A program made the position numbers and the translations under genes. A DNA stretch of 64,000 bases, taken from the NCBI RefSeq assembly GCF_001426375.1, contig NZ_LMEO01000034.1, positions 32,031-96,030 of the forward strand, written 5' to 3'. Below are positions 32,306 to 40,224 of this stretch, one piece after another. The notes under the pieces were generated by a model. The model searched no databases, had not been told where the DNA came from, and saw only the letters and a program-made list of their open reading frames with translations. The DNA comes from Paenibacillus sp. Root444D2 (GTDB taxonomy: Bacteria > Bacillota > Bacilli > Paenibacillales > NBRC-103111). Each line of letters opens with the position of its first letter. The first letter of the stretch is position 1.

Positions 32306-33463
32306 TTATTCGGCAGAGCTCATCGAAGGAACCATTGTTGGAGGAGATTCTTTGATGCGGGAAGAGCTTTTACTTCTGCGACGCGCTCTAGCTTTGAATT
32401 GCCAAATAACTAGACCTGTAATCATCAGGAAAAGGGGCATCATCCCCATGAGAAAGCTCGCGATTTTTACAGGTTCACCACCCCAAGTTGCGAAATGCAA
32501 ACCTTTTTTCCAAGCACTGTAAAACGCCATTGGAGCATTTGGGTTTGTTTTACCTAAAATTTCACCCGTATAGGGGTCTTCAAAGACGGTAACATTGCTG
32601 GAACCAGCCGGACTGTAACCTTCTTTCATAGCTAACTGATAAGTTTGATCAGGCTTCGTGGGTAGTTGGACTCGGACCAGTTTATGGTTGGGAAATCGTT
32701 CTTGCGCATTTTGAACGATGGTGTCAAGAGAAAGCGGTGAACCGTTCATGTTTGTTGCTTTGCTCCAAGAGGCAGCTGCTTCCGTTTTGGTCGACAGTCC
32801 GAACCATCCAAACACATATTTATCAAGTTGATAAGCTGTTCCTGTGAGGGCGAATACGAGAAGAAAAGGAATGGTTACTATACCTACCGTTTTATGTAGA
32901 CCTAAATTTAGGGCAAGCTTACCTTTGTTTCGAATAATTCGGAAGCCACGAGCAAATTTGCGAAGGCCGGGCCACCATAGATAAGCACCTGTGATTAGAA
33001 TGATGATGAGACCGATACCCATAAAGCCAACGACAATGGAAGCATTTGCTTTACCAAGTACATCCTGGGCAAGTAAATAACGGTGTAATTGCAGAACCTT
33101 CGTAAAGAAAACATTTCGATTAGGTCCAACAGGCCCAAGCACATGGGCGGAGCCTGGATCAATGTAAACATTTTGAGTCGAAGCTTTGCCATTCACGTCC
33201 TTGGATAGTCTTACCTGATAAAGACCATCTTCTGTCGAAAGCTCGATTCGATCCATTTTGAACCCTGGAAAAGCTTGCTCCGCACCTTGCTGAACGTCGA
33301 GTAGTGAGGCATAACCTGGCGTAGGCTGATAAAACTGTGGATGTATCCATTTCTCTACATCATTTTCAATAACAAGCAGACTGCCTGTTGTACAGATGGA
33401 AACAATGAATAAGCCTAGAAGTAAACTTACCCAAAGATGAATTTGTAACATTAATTTACGCAT
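32306..33463 (-). CDS. PepSY-associated membrane protein, iron-regulated (PiuB/YbdG-like)
   Basis: The 385-residue protein has four membrane helices (IHLWVSLLLGLFIVSICTTG near the start; MGIGLIIILITGAYLWW; VTIPFLLVFALTGTAY; LMGMMPLFLMITGLVIW) and two PepSY domains between them. The family is tied to ferric-siderophore reduction or iron transport at the membrane. The start is the ATG of MRKLMLQ at 33463 with GGAAGGGG eight bases upstream. Two Fur boxes lie 19-69 bp upstream, so it should be induced by iron starvation. It is a single gene. Confidence 0.9.
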   Translation of the reverse strand: MRKLMLQIHLWVSLLLGLFIVSICTTGSLLVIENDVEKWIHPQFYQPTPGYASLLDVQQGAEQAFPGFKMDRIELSTEDGLYQVRLSKDVNGKASTQNVYIDPGSAHVLGPVGPNRNVFFTKVLQLHRYLLAQDVLGKANASIVVGFMGIGLIIILITGAYLWWPGLRKFARGFRIIRNKGKLALNLGLHKTVGIVTIPFLLVFALTGTAYQLDKYVFGWFGLSTKTEAAASWSKATNMNGSPLSLDTIVQNAQERFPNHKLVRVQLPTKPDQTYQLAMKEGYSPAGSSNVTVFEDPYTGEILGKTNPNAPMAFYSAWKKGLHFATWGGEPVKIASFLMGMMPLFLMITGLVIWQFKARARRRSKSSSRIKESPPTMVPSMSSAE

Positions 33464-33481
33464 AATGGCCCCTTCCATAAC

Positions 33482-33532
33482 TGAGAATGATTATCAAAAT
33501 CATGAATCTGTTTAGAATGATAATGATTATCA
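33482..33532. promoter_or_regulatory. Two Fur boxes upstream of the PepSY gene
   Basis: TGATAATGATTATCA at 33518-33532 is a perfect match to the Bacillus Fur 7-1-7 consensus. TGAGAATGATTATCA at 33482-33496 matches at 14 of 15. Both lie directly upstream of the PepSY gene, which supports strong iron-dependent repression. Confidence 0.85.
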
Positions 33533-33698
33533 CTTTCATTGTCAATACATTTATGGCTAATCATTTGCGATTACAGTCATCGAACGAGATGATAGCGTTT
33601 ACAATCGCCTACTTCATGGAAAGTAGGACTGAGTTGTATTACAATAGTTGCAAGCGCAATTATGATTGATTTTTCTAAGTTGGAAGGGAGATTTTAGC

Positions 33699-34712
33699 TT
33701 GAGGTATTCGACTTTCGGTAAATCCGGCTACAACGTTTCATCACTTGGATTTGGGGCTATGAATCTTCCAGGTGTACCTTTAGAACAAGCAAGAGAAGCA
33801 TTAAACTACGCCTTGGATCACGGCATTAATTATATCGATACGGCAGCAGCATACCGGAACAGCGAGGAAATTATCGGCGAGTGCATCTCCCATCGCAGAA
33901 GTGAGTATTTCTTAGCGACGAAGACAGGAGCACGTGATTACGAGACGGCGAAAGCGGAGATTGAGCGAAGCTTAGTTCGTATGAAAACAGACCATGTAGA
34001 TTTATTGCAAATTCATTATGTGAACTATGTTAGCGAGTTTAAGAAAGCGATGGATATCGGCGGCGCCTATGAAGCTGCTCTTGAGGCTCAGCGGGAAGGG
34101 AAAGTGCGATTTATCGGCATTTCCGGCCACCGTCCAGATTTACTTGCGAAATGGATCGCCAAAGGGCAATTTTCGCAGATTTTGTTTCATCTCAATTTGG
34201 CACAGCCGTTTGCACTTGATGAGCTGATCCCAAAAGCGACAGAGATGGATTTAATGAAAGTGGCGATGAAGCCTTTGTCCGGCGGGTTCATTCAACCGGT
34301 TGACCGTGCGATCCGCTATCCTTATAGTCAAGACGTGCACGTAACGATTTCTGGGATGGTGAGCATCAAGGAAGTGCAAGAAAACTTGGCTGCGCAGGAG
34401 CAGGAAGTAGGAGCGGAGGAGCGCCAGGAGCTGGAGCAATTGGCTATAGAGCTGGGTCAACACGATTGCAGACGCTGCAATTATTGTTCATGTCCGCTCG
34501 AAATCTCCATTCCGGATGTGATGATTGCGAGTAGATTTAGAGAGAAATTCGGATTGCTGCCGAAGGGTGACGGATTTTTCCAAAGACAAAAGGATAGAAT
34601 AGTAGGCTGTGCAGACCATGATCCATGCAAAGAGAAACCGCTTTGCGAAGAGAAGTGCCCTTACCAGCTGCCCATGCAGTCAGTGGTGCAGAAGGCCGCA
34701 TCTTTTTATTAA
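33699..34712 (+). CDS. Aldo/keto reductase with C-terminal iron-sulfur-type cysteines
   Basis: The 337-residue protein is an (alpha/beta)8-barrel NADPH-dependent reductase of the AKR superfamily. Visible catalytic residues are D and Y in NYIDTAAAYRNSEE, K in FLATKTG and H in LLQIHYVN. A C-terminal extension has two cysteine clusters, CRRCNYCSCPLEI and CADHDPCKEKPLCEEKCPY, which resemble 4Fe-4S ferredoxin-like ligands and are typical of a subset of this family. TTG 33699 has GGAAGGGAG eight bases upstream. The substrate is unknown. It has no obvious operon partner. Confidence 0.88.
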   Translation: MRYSTFGKSGYNVSSLGFGAMNLPGVPLEQAREALNYALDHGINYIDTAAAYRNSEEIIGECISHRRSEYFLATKTGARDYETAKAEIERSLVRMKTDHVDLLQIHYVNYVSEFKKAMDIGGAYEAALEAQREGKVRFIGISGHRPDLLAKWIAKGQFSQILFHLNLAQPFALDELIPKATEMDLMKVAMKPLSGGFIQPVDRAIRYPYSQDVHVTISGMVSIKEVQENLAAQEQEVGAEERQELEQLAIELGQHDCRRCNYCSCPLEISIPDVMIASRFREKFGLLPKGDGFFQRQKDRIVGCADHDPCKEKPLCEEKCPYQLPMQSVVQKAASFY

Positions 34713-34724
34713 TTTGAAAGACTA

Positions 34725-34845
34725 TAGAAACTACTGAAACTGCAAGAAATTGCAGAAGCACAGAAACAAAGAAACAAAGAAACACAGAAACTACAGAAAC
34801 TGCAGAAATTACAAAAATTACAGAAACACAGAAACTACTTGAACC
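34725..34845 (+). repeat. Purine-rich low-complexity tract of AGAAAC-type units
   Basis: About 120 bp consist of degenerate short units such as GAAACTACAGAAACTGCAG and AAACAAAGAAACAAAGAAAC. No frame is convincing. It fills the space between the reductase stop and the aminopeptidase ribosome binding site (AAGGAG), so it would form an unstructured, A/G-rich 5' leader if transcribed. Confidence 0.75.
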
Positions 34846-34860
34846 TAAGGAGAAGTACTT

Positions 34861-36369
34861 ATGTTTGATAAAATTACGGATGTAACGACGGGTGTATTTA
34901 CGTCGTTGATGGATAATGAAGCCGGGGCAGACGCAATCCTCGTCTGCCTAAGTGAAGCTGAGCTGCGCCAGGACGATGTCCTCGGACTGCCGCAGCTCGA
35001 TCAGGTCCTTGAGCGCATGCGCGCAAAGGGCCTATTCACTGGCGCCTCAGGCGAGCTCGAGGCGCTGCCGACCCACGGGCTGCTGCCGTACGCGTACGTA
35101 TTCGTTGCGGGGCTCGGCCCCGCAGCATCACGCGATACGCTGCGCGCAGCCGCGGTGTTTGCAGCGCGCAAGGCACTCGCGCTGCAGTTCGAACGCTTGG
35201 CGCTGAAGCTGCCAAGCGGGTTCGACAGCCGGTCAGCCGCCTCGGCGCTGACCGAAGGGCTGCTCCTCGGTACGTACCGCATCGCGGCGTACCGTAAGAA
35301 CGAGCCTGCGCGCGCGGAGCTGCGCCAGGCGGTGCTCCTCACAGAAGCGGCTGCGGATGCAGCGCTTCTGGAGGGGGCGATCGCAGCCGCTGAGGCGGTT
35401 GCGGAGGGCACGAACTATGCCCGGGATCTCACGAACCTCCCGGGCAATAAGCTCATTCCGGCTTCCATCGCAGAGGAAGCCGTTAGGCTCGCCCAGCACT
35501 ACGGCTTCGCCTGCGAAGTGCTGGACGAGCACGAGATAGCCGCCCGCGGGATGGGCGGGCTTACCGCGGTTGGCGCGGGCAGCGTCAACCCGCCGCGCAT
35601 GATCACCCTTCAGTATAAGGGTGATCCAGATTCCGCCGATGTGCTGGGCCTCGTCGGCAAGGGCGTGACCTTCGATACCGGCGGGATCTCGATGAAGAAA
35701 CCCGACGGCATGGAAGAAATGATCAGTGATATGGGCGGAGCCGCTACACTGCTCGGTGCCCTGCACGTCGTCGGTCAACTGAAGCCGAAGGTGAACTTGG
35801 TTGTGGTTATCCCGGCGGCGGAGAACATGACGTCTGGTTCTGCCTATCGCCCTGGCGATATCGTGACAATGCTCAGTGGACATTCGGTGGAAGTGTTGAA
35901 TACGGATGCGGAAGGTCGTATTATCTTGGCCGATGGCTTGACCTACGCCAAGCAGTTGGGAGCGAATCGCCTGATTGATGTTGCAACATTAACAGGGGCC
36001 ATATTAATCTGCTTCGCCGATGTCGCGACTGGCGCAGTTACGAATGATGACGAGTTTCTGAAGCCGCTGCTTCAGGCAGCCTCAGCAGCCGGTGAAAAAG
36101 TATGGCAGCTGCCAAACTATCCGGAGTATCGCGCTATGCTAAAGAGTGATGTCGCCGATGTTAAGAATGCGACTTCATCTGATCGCTGGGCAGGAGCCAT
36201 TACAGCAGGCCTGTTCATCGGCTTCTTCGCCGAAGAAACACCTTGGATCCATCTGGATACCGGCGGCACGGCTTGGTTATGGTCGGCCAAAGGCATCGAG
36301 CCTAAAGGTGCAACAGGTGTCATGGTTCGTACTTTAGCGGCTTATTTGTGTGGGGACGAACTTAAATAG
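34861..36369 (+). CDS. pepA: Leucyl aminopeptidase (M17 family)
   Basis: The 502-residue cytoplasmic metallopeptidase removes N-terminal residues from peptides. The C-terminal M17 domain is complete: GLVGKGVTFDTGGISMKKPD carries the catalytic and metal-binding Lys/Asp, ISDMGGAA follows, and NTDAEGRI is the family signature. The N-terminal domain (1-170) is Ala-rich and encoded by GC-rich DNA from about 34920 to 35690, unlike the rest. AAGGAG lies ten bases upstream of ATG. The TAG stop lies inside a family II repeat that begins at 36365. Confidence 0.93.
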   Translation: MFDKITDVTTGVFTSLMDNEAGADAILVCLSEAELRQDDVLGLPQLDQVLERMRAKGLFTGASGELEALPTHGLLPYAYVFVAGLGPAASRDTLRAAAVFAARKALALQFERLALKLPSGFDSRSAASALTEGLLLGTYRIAAYRKNEPARAELRQAVLLTEAAADAALLEGAIAAAEAVAEGTNYARDLTNLPGNKLIPASIAEEAVRLAQHYGFACEVLDEHEIAARGMGGLTAVGAGSVNPPRMITLQYKGDPDSADVLGLVGKGVTFDTGGISMKKPDGMEEMISDMGGAATLLGALHVVGQLKPKVNLVVVIPAAENMTSGSAYRPGDIVTMLSGHSVEVLNTDAEGRIILADGLTYAKQLGANRLIDVATLTGAILICFADVATGAVTNDDEFLKPLLQAASAAGEKVWQLPNYPEYRAMLKSDVADVKNATSSDRWAGAITAGLFIGFFAEETPWIHLDTGGTAWLWSAKGIEPKGATGVMVRTLAAYLCGDELK

Positions 36370-36610
36370 CAGCCTTTAAGAGCTCTTATTTGCCAAAAAA
36401 AAGCTTGCAAGCAGAAAATAGAAGTCCCTAAAGGCTCTAATATACAGAAGAATTGCAGAAATCGGCATCATTTGATGAAAATAGAAGTCTCAAAGGCCTC
36501 TTATTTGGCGGTTTGTAAGCACTTTTCTATAAATAGCAGCCTTTAAGAGCTCTTATTTGCCCAAAAAAAGCTTGCATGCAGCAAATAGAAGTCTCAAAAG
36601 ACTTCATCTT
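36365..36610 (+). repeat. Cluster of family II repeats after pepA
   Basis: Five related units begin near 36365, 36414, 36475, 36531 and 36583. The most alike are those at 36365 and 36531, where AAATAGCAGCCTTTAAGAG is followed by CTCTTATTTGCC, an A-rich stretch, GCTTGCA and a shorter inverted-looking unit AAATAGAAGTCTC. The first unit supplies the aminopeptidase stop codon. A single further copy lies at 27-60. The units can form hairpins through AAGAGCTCTT. Confidence 0.75.
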
Positions 36611-36632
36611 TGGGTTTATCCAACATGAACAC

Positions 36633-36709
36633 AAAAAAATCACCCGTCATCGAGTTATCGCCAGCCAAATGATCGGCAGGTCTTTAACTGAAGGCAGGGT
36701 GATTTTTTT
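36633..36709 (-). terminator. Terminator after the small membrane protein gene
   Basis: AAAAAAATCACCC and GGGTGATTTTTTT are perfect complements separated by about 50 bases that include a CGAGTTATCGCC segment. T runs are on both strands, so it can act in both directions. Confidence 0.7.
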
Positions 36710-36716
36710 AATCTTC

Positions 36717-37274
36717 CTAGGCGCCAATACTTTGCCCAGCTGCAGCTGGCTGATTTACCGGCCTTTGAAGCAATTCATTCACATCGGACATCCGAATGAC
36801 CAGACGGTTGATTTCATTTGTCGTATAAGAGAGATGCTCGGTGCGCTGTTCAAGCTGCGTTAAGGAAATGCCGATCCAATTTTTCTTGCGTCGATGTAGA
36901 AATAGATCATATTTTAACACCGTCATTGTGGCGGCGAGGGGATCTGGCTTGATGTAGACATCTTTCATGATATCTTCCATTTTGAAAAAAAGTTTCCCAC
37001 GCTTCCATCTTACATACCCTGGTTCAAACAAGATAACAAGAAAATCGGAATCAGCCTTGTCCTTGTTCTCCATGGTAATCAATCTTACAGCACCTTTAGC
37101 TTGATTCGGCTTAATGAATTGATTGGATCGAATATCGGGAAGAAAAGGAACAATGAGCAGCGGACATACGCTGGCGATATACAAATAAATGGTTGACTGG
37201 AACATGAGAGAGAGTACAATGAAAATCAAAAAGAGTAATGAGCTTGTGATAAGACCAAAATGGTTTGGTTTCAT
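36717..37274 (-). CDS. Two-helix membrane protein of unknown function
   Basis: The 185-residue protein has two adjacent N-terminal membrane helices (FGLITSSLLFLIFIVLSLMF and IYLYIASVCPLLIVPFL) and a soluble C-terminal domain of about 130 residues (FLVILFEPGYVRWKRGKLFF, then MSDVNELLQRP). I do not recognise the family. Its composition, length and dedicated terminator support a real gene. It is divergent from the MFS gene. Confidence 0.7.
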   Translation of the reverse strand: MKPNHFGLITSSLLFLIFIVLSLMFQSTIYLYIASVCPLLIVPFLPDIRSNQFIKPNQAKGAVRLITMENKDKADSDFLVILFEPGYVRWKRGKLFFKMEDIMKDVYIKPDPLAATMTVLKYDLFLHRRKKNWIGISLTQLEQRTEHLSYTTNEINRLVIRMSDVNELLQRPVNQPAAAGQSIGA

Positions 37275-37399
37275 AGTATTTGGGTGATCCCGCCTGACAT
37301 GATAGATTAGGTAGTCAGTCCTATTTTACCATAAGCGCCCTATAGTTTGTAAACTTTAAGATCAGTCATTCATCATAAGAATTACATCAGGAGGCGAGT

Positions 37400-38680
37400 A
37401 TGGCAATGAAAATTGCGGATTATGTACGAAAACCCAGAAAAAAAGTATCCTCCTACCGAAGAAGCTTGCTCATCGCAACGTTGGAGGGGTTTCCGGCGGT
37501 TATTATTTTCCAGCTCCTTGGCGGTCCGTTTCTAACGGGTTATTTGCTTTATTTAGGAGCAACTTCAACTGAAATTGGTTTAGTGTTGGCCATTACCACC
37601 GTCGTCAATATTATTCAAATTGGGATGGCTGTGGTCATGCAAAAATTCAGAAACCGCAAACGAATGCTGCTTATATTTGCTTCCTCACACCGATTACTTT
37701 GGACCTCTGTTGGCTTGATTCCTTTTTTATTTCCCAAAGATCTGTGGGTTGTGATGTATATTGTGCTTTATACGGCTGCTCATTTGGGAAATGCCGCGGG
37801 TGGAATCGTTTGGACCTCACTAATTAGCGATGCGGTGCCGGGTCCGGTTCGAGGACGATATTTTGGACTTCGCAATACGATTTTAGGCGGGGTAAGTTCA
37901 CTAGCTCTTTTCATTGGCGGACAAATATTGGATCGGTATCCAGGCGGGCAAGGTTTTAACTATTTATTTATTATATGCAGTGTTTGTGTGGTCTTAAATA
38001 TTCTGGCCTTCGGTTTATATCCGAATCCACCCTTCGAGCCATCTACGGCATCGAATCCGGTTGGGATGATTGGGAAGCCGTTGAAGGATCGCGCTTTTCT
38101 TAAAGCGATTCTTTTTTTGGCTGTGTTTTTATTCGTGCAAGGGGTAACCGTGCCGCTCTTCTCTTATGTCATGCTCAAGCTGATGAAAATTAATTATGAA
38201 ACGGTCTCGTTAATTACGGTCGTTCATACCGTGGTCATGATGGCCAGCTACTATGTATGGGGCAATCTGAATGTGCGTTATACGGCTCAAACCTTGCTGC
38301 TATGGTCTTTACCGATCATTGCGCTAGCTTGTTTATTATGGGGAGCAATTGCTTTCATTCCAGCCATTGTTGTTCTATATGCCGTTCATATCGTTCTTGG
38401 CGTTGGCCTGGGTGGGTTTAATCAGATGGTGTTCACGTTTACGATTGGCGACACACCGAAGAGCGAACGTCCGATGTATATTGCTACTTATTCGGCTATC
38501 ACTGGCTTTGCCGCTTTCTTGGGTCCGATTTTTGGCGGAAAAGTATATGCCCTGATTACGGATGCCCCGATGTGGGTGCAAATATATGGTGTTTCTACGG
38601 TGGTTGGCGCTGTTTTACTTGTACTTGGACTGTTGGTTGGACGTATGGTGCTGGGAAAACAAATAAGGAGTGAAGCATAA
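37400..38680 (+). CDS. Major facilitator superfamily transporter
   Basis: The 426-residue protein has about twelve membrane segments and the loop AGGIVWTSLISDAVPGPVRG typical of a bacterial MFS group that lies beside sugar dehydrogenases. The ATG has AGGAGG seven bases upstream. Its TAA overlaps the ATG of the next gene (TAATG), so the two are coupled. The substrate may be a sugar or sugar derivative oxidised by the partner dehydrogenase; this is inference. Confidence 0.88.
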   Translation: MAMKIADYVRKPRKKVSSYRRSLLIATLEGFPAVIIFQLLGGPFLTGYLLYLGATSTEIGLVLAITTVVNIIQIGMAVVMQKFRNRKRMLLIFASSHRLLWTSVGLIPFLFPKDLWVVMYIVLYTAAHLGNAAGGIVWTSLISDAVPGPVRGRYFGLRNTILGGVSSLALFIGGQILDRYPGGQGFNYLFIICSVCVVLNILAFGLYPNPPFEPSTASNPVGMIGKPLKDRAFLKAILFLAVFLFVQGVTVPLFSYVMLKLMKINYETVSLITVVHTVVMMASYYVWGNLNVRYTAQTLLLWSLPIIALACLLWGAIAFIPAIVVLYAVHIVLGVGLGGFNQMVFTFTIGDTPKSERPMYIATYSAITGFAAFLGPIFGGKVYALITDAPMWVQIYGVSTVVGAVLLVLGLLVGRMVLGKQIRSEA

Positions 38681-39603
38681 TGACGAAGAAAAGAATCGGA
38701 TTAATTGGTCTAGGTGATATCGCACAAAAAGTGTATCTGCCTCTTTTATCGGTCAACGAGCAAGTGGAAATTGCAGGGATTATGAGCTCCACCCCGGCGA
38801 CGGTAGAACGGATGAGGGCAAAGTATCGCATTCCTTACGGGACAACAAGCTTAGATGAGCTTCTTGCACATGAGTTGGATGCAGTTTTCGTCCATAGTCC
38901 GACATCTACCCATTACGATATTGCGATGAAAAGTATAGAACGGGGTGTAGCTGTTTATGTGGATAAACCGTTGTCTTACAATTGGGCACAGTCCGCTGAG
39001 ATGGCTTCATATGCGGAGCGAAAAGGCGTTTTGCTGGCAGCGGGGTTTAACCGCAGGTTTGCTCCTCTTTATATGGAGGCTAAGCGATGGCTGCAGGAGG
39101 CAGGCGGCTTCGACTGGTGTTCAGCAGTCAAGCATCGCATCAAGCAGCAAGGTCATAGCGCCAAAGAGACATTGTATGATGACCTGATTCACATGCTGGA
39201 CCTTTTACTATGGTTAGGAGACGGCCCGTATGAAGTGAGTACATACAACCAACAAGTCGATGAAGCAGGCAAACTGCTCCACGCATCAGGGACGCTAGCA
39301 TTCGGCTCTTCGTTAGGCAATTACAGTATGGTTAGACTTGCTGGTGTTGATTTAGAAAAAGTTGAGCTGCACGGGAGCGGCCGATCGGTAGAAGTAACGA
39401 ACCTAGAGTCAGCCGTTTTTTATGAAAAAGGCGCCGCACCACGCGTACGCTCCTTCGGCAGCTGGGACACGGTGCTTGAAAGAAGGGGCTTTGCTGGCGT
39501 TGTACAGCATTTCCTCGACAGCTTGGACAATCCGAATGCCTGCAGCATCCGTGGAGACCTTGTTCTTGCGTCACATCAATTAGTGGAACGATTGTCCGTA
39601 TAG
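38680..39603 (+). CDS. Gfo/Idh/MocA family oxidoreductase (second copy)
   Basis: The 307-residue protein has a Rossmann motif (IGLIGLGDIAQKVYLPLLS) and the DKP form of the family motif in AVYVDKPLSYN. Its C-terminal domain is shorter than that of the copy at 9716 and lacks the cysteine-rich loop. It probably acts on a compound handled by the coupled MFS transporter. Family members oxidise sugars, inositols or biliverdin, so the exact reaction is open. Confidence 0.88.
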   Translation: MTKKRIGLIGLGDIAQKVYLPLLSVNEQVEIAGIMSSTPATVERMRAKYRIPYGTTSLDELLAHELDAVFVHSPTSTHYDIAMKSIERGVAVYVDKPLSYNWAQSAEMASYAERKGVLLAAGFNRRFAPLYMEAKRWLQEAGGFDWCSAVKHRIKQQGHSAKETLYDDLIHMLDLLLWLGDGPYEVSTYNQQVDEAGKLLHASGTLAFGSSLGNYSMVRLAGVDLEKVELHGSGRSVEVTNLESAVFYEKGAAPRVRSFGSWDTVLERRGFAGVVQHFLDSLDNPNACSIRGDLVLASHQLVERLSV

Positions 39604-39669
39604 ACAGGACGGCAAGCATCATTTCTCAACGCGCCATGAATCCTGGACGCGCGTTGTAGCACCGCCGCA

Positions 39670-39870
39670 ATTCTGTTGCACAATATCCAATGGAATTGCC
39701 GAAATAAAGTGTTTATAAGCATTTCCATTGGAGTAAATACAATGTTTTTTCCGAAAATGGCTTGTGAGTAGGCTTGATGGAAAATTCCATTGCATAGTGT
39801 CCAATGGAATCATGTATTCACGAATAGCATGTTGGATTTCATTGTATTTGCTCCAATGGTTTTAATCTTA
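39670..39870. repeat. Large palindromic intergenic element built on CCAATGG
   Basis: CCATTGGAGTAAATACAATG at 39725-39744 and CATTGTATTTGCTCCAATGG at 39840-39859 are inverted copies with one mismatch. Inside them lies a second palindrome, ATTCCATTG..CCAATGGAAT at 39784-39810, and another CCAATGGAATT is at about 39692. No gene is present. The arrangement resembles a miniature inverted-repeat element. The 300 bp that follow (to 40169) hold a GAGCCT/AGGCTC hairpin at 39975-40003 and no gene I can support. Confidence 0.7.
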
Positions 39871-40169
39871 TTAATTGCTCAAGCTCAAGCGCCGCTTTTG
39901 GAACATATATTTCAATCCTAAGAATGTACTTTAGAGGCTCTAAGGAAGGTATTATTTTTGGAGGTACGAAGAAAGAGCCTATCGATCATTCATCGAGAGG
40001 CTCCATCAGTGCGCTATTTGAGCGGAATGAGCGATTCAGAGGCAAAAACAGTGAAATATCGCACTTGTTCCTCTACCTCATGATTTCGTGGCGTTTCGTT
40101 CAAATAGAGGATCGACTTTCCCTCTATATTCGGGAAATTTTGGTTACTGTAGCATCGTTAAAGAAAAGG

Positions 40170-40213
40170 ATAAGGGGCCAATCATCCAAAAGTGACTTTG
40201 GATGACAGGCCCC
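40170..40213 (-). terminator. Rho-independent terminator after the large glycosidase gene
   Basis: AAGGGGCC..ATCATCCAAA and TTTGGATGA..GGCCCCTT form a long two-part stem with a five-base loop and Ts on the minus strand side. Confidence 0.85.
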
Positions 40214-40224
40214 TTCTTTACTAT

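Noticed and set aside
39924-40205. 93-codon open frame in the gap before the large glycosidase
   Set aside because: It runs through hairpins and the terminator of the minus-strand gene, has no binding site, and its peptide resembles nothing.
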